Source: Ornithinimicrobium murale
GTDB taxonomy: Bacteria > Actinomycetota > Actinomycetes > Actinomycetales > Dermatophilaceae
Length of the DNA: 54,557 nt
Direction: 5' to 3'
Assembly (NCBI RefSeq): GCF_003352835.1
Contig: NZ_QLVD01000007.1
Span: 1-54,557 of the forward strand
Every line of letters begins with the position of its first letter. The first letter of the stretch is position 1. The translations under genes were made by a program, and so were the position numbers. A model generated the notes under the pieces. It ran no database searches. It saw nothing but the letters and a program-made list of their open reading frames with translations, and had not been told where the DNA came from. Below, piece by piece: positions 53,021-54,557 of the stretch.

Positions 53021-54436
53021 TCAGGCGCGTAGTGCTCTGCGGGGATCATCAGAGACGTCGACGGCCCTGCTGTACTCGCGGCTAGGACGTGACCAGATCC
53101 GCTGGGCCGCGGGCCGCAGCAACGCCTCATCCACTGCAGCACGGACAGCGACGGCGTCCTCGAAGCCGTCCCCAAAGCCCAGGTGCTGACGCAGCGCCGC
53201 AGTAGCAACGACCCGCAGGTGCTCCGCGATCTCCTCCGCCAGGAGGGGAACAAGGGTGCCGAGCCGAAGACGTTCCCCATCGACCTCGGTCTCGAAGTCG
53301 ATTCCGACGCGCTCGGCCCGACCCAGCAGCATCAGTTGGAAGACGTCGGGCACGGAGGTGAGGGTGTAGGAGAAGGTGTAGAAGTATGCCCCTGACGGGT
53401 CGTACAGATGCAGGGACATACTGGTGGATCCCTCGTCGTGACGTAGCGCGATGGAGAGGGTTTGCGCGTCCAGCGAGGCCAACGCGTGATCGCAATCGTC
53501 TCTCTTCAACGCAACGCGCCACCAGGGCATGGGTCCAAACGTTCCTCTGGATGCCTCCAGGCGGTCGTCCAGTCTGGTTGTGCGGTTACGCGCGGTGAAC
53601 GCTTCCAAGCAGGCCGTCTGGAAGTGGTGGTCGGCATCAAGCCGCAGCCGCCCAACCTCGTGGTTGGTCAACAGATTCATGAGTCCCTCCGTGGCTGTGC
53701 GTGCCTCCTCGAGGAGGAGCCGTGCACCTGCAGCAGCGATCGCGATCTCATGTTTGCCTTCACTGTGGGCCATGGTCCCGAACGCATGGACCTTGTCACC
53801 GATCAGAGCGATCGAGGTGACGTCCACGGCGACGGCTCGCAGGTGCTCGATCCGGGAGACCGCCATCGCGTCCATGATGCGCTCTCGGCCCGCGTGGACC
53901 CTCTGGTCGGTGAATACCTTGGCGAGCACGGCCTGAACCAGTTCACGGTCGTCGGCCTCCGCCCGCCGCGTCAGGGTGAGGTGTCCATCAAGGGGATCTG
54001 GGCCCAGGCCCGTCAGGTACGCGAGCACGCGAGAGTCGGTGATGCCCCAATGACGTCGCAGCTCAGAAGACAACTGCTCGGAGGTCACGTCCCGTTGACG
54101 CTCAGCTGACCACAGTTCCAGAAGGAAGGTGAAGCCGCTGCGTGGATCCCAAGGCTCTGCAACGGGCAACCCCCCGGCGAAGAGCGCTGCCTCCACACGC
54201 TGGACCAGGCCTTCAAGACGTTCCTGCGTGGCATCCTCCGCGGTCAGCACTCGACTGGAGAACACCGCGTCAACTACGTGGCCCTCGGACTCCCCCGCTG
54301 TCAGCAAGGACGCTACCTGTGCCGTCAGCAGCGCAGCAGTCAGGTGTTCAAACCCGAGTTCAGGACGAACTGAGCGCTCAAGATCGTCGCCAAGCCTCCC
54401 GATCCGTCCGAGGACCTCGAAACACACCCCATCCAC
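53021..54436 (-). CDS. Protein of unknown function (471 residues)
   Basis: Soluble protein without signal peptide or membrane helix. The N-terminal half is helical ('LTAALLTAQVASLLTAGESE', 'LEGLVQRVEAALFAGGLP'); the C-terminal half looks alpha/beta, with 'STSMSLHLYDPSGAYFYTFS' and a helical 'LVPLLAEEIAEHLRVVATAA'. I recognise no catalytic motif. GTG 54436 is the longest start, without a clear ribosome binding site, so the true N-terminus may be downstream. It stands alone between gene-poor stretches. Confidence 0.65.
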   Translation of the reverse strand: MDGVCFEVLGRIGRLGDDLERSVRPELGFEHLTAALLTAQVASLLTAGESEGHVVDAVFSSRVLTAEDATQERLEGLVQRVEAALFAGGLPVAEPWDPRSGFTFLLELWSAERQRDVTSEQLSSELRRHWGITDSRVLAYLTGLGPDPLDGHLTLTRRAEADDRELVQAVLAKVFTDQRVHAGRERIMDAMAVSRIEHLRAVAVDVTSIALIGDKVHAFGTMAHSEGKHEIAIAAAGARLLLEEARTATEGLMNLLTNHEVGRLRLDADHHFQTACLEAFTARNRTTRLDDRLEASRGTFGPMPWWRVALKRDDCDHALASLDAQTLSIALRHDEGSTSMSLHLYDPSGAYFYTFSYTLTSVPDVFQLMLLGRAERVGIDFETEVDGERLRLGTLVPLLAEEIAEHLRVVATAALRQHLGFGDGFEDAVAVRAAVDEALLRPAAQRIWSRPSREYSRAVDVSDDPRRALRA

Positions 54437-54527
54437 CCATGGGTTGAGTCAGCGTTCGTGTCCGGTTTCGGGCTGAGGATCAAGCAACATCTGTACGGTC
54501 TTCGTGACACCTGTAGGAGGGTGCGCG

Positions 54528-54557
54528 ATGAGCACGAACGAGTCCTCGGTGCCGAGG
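54528..54557 (+). CDS. Start of a plus-strand gene cut by the window end
   Basis: ATG 54528 follows AGGAGG eight bases upstream and opens 'MSTNESSVPR', in frame to the last base. Only ten codons are visible, so no function can be given. It is divergent from the 471-residue gene, sharing a promoter region of about 90 bases. Confidence 0.55.
   Translation, partial: MSTNESSVPR

Overview
The window is high-GC DNA with GTG and TTG starts next to ATG, strong AGGAGG-type ribosome binding sites and many 1 to 14 base gene overlaps. This points to an actinobacterium. A Micrococcales or Intrasporangiaceae-like host is my guess and cannot be settled from sequence alone. I saw no rRNA, complete tRNA or CRISPR array.

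Region A (1-9130) looks like chromosomal backbone. A truncated peptide-type ABC substrate-binding lipoprotein faces left. Facing right is a tightly coupled operon of an imidazolonepropionase-like amidohydrolase, a TIGR04076 protein, a luciferase-like oxidoreductase, two tandem DUF885 metallopeptidase-like proteins and an XRE-cupin regulator. The set suggests uptake and hydrolysis of a peptide- or amide-like compound. An RDD-family membrane protein follows.

Region B (about 9180-12170) is mobile-element debris: a terminator-like hairpin, an 18-base tRNA/tmRNA 3'-end-like sequence, an IS256-family element whose transposase is broken by an amber codon, an extra inverted copy of its terminus, an excisionase-like helix-turn-helix gene, and a decayed tyrosine recombinase.

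Region C (12172-47377) is a large catabolic island. Twenty-eight genes on the minus strand run from 43325 down to 12172, with no gap above about 106 bases and mostly overlapping ends. In transcription order they encode an enoyl-CoA hydratase; a Liv-type ABC importer with a permease-ATPase fusion; two MmgE/PrpD proteins, an acyl-CoA dehydrogenase, an SDR, an MBL-fold lactonase-like protein, a CaiB/BaiF CoA-transferase, an HMG-CoA lyase-like protein, an ADP-forming acyl-CoA synthetase and an HpaI aldolase; an Asp/Glu racemase-like protein, a lactate/malate dehydrogenase and an iron alcohol dehydrogenase; a small secreted protein; a DUF6282 protein; a 4-hydroxy-2-oxovalerate aldolase with acetaldehyde dehydrogenase; and finally a sugar-acid module (ALDH, aldo/keto reductase, MFS transporter, 2-dehydro-3-deoxy-pentonate dehydratase-like protein, FAH hydrolase, ketoglutarate-semialdehyde dehydrogenase, zinc alcohol dehydrogenase). 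A divergent IclR regulator sits at the head with a perfect GTTCCG-N5-CGGAAC palindrome in the shared promoter region. It is followed on the plus strand by a DapA-family protein, a luciferase-like oxidoreductase and a quinone-oxidoreductase-like protein. I infer a regulated pathway that imports a carboxylate, activates it to a CoA ester, and cleaves it to pyruvate, acetyl-CoA and/or 2-oxoglutarate. The substrate is unknown.

Region D (47814-54557) holds unrecognised genes: a coupled pair (118 and 499 residues), a membrane protein resembling M48 peptidases but lacking the second zinc histidine, a minus-strand cluster of small helical proteins with at least four apparent frameshifts, a 471-residue protein of unknown function, and the first codons of a plus-strand gene cut by the window end.
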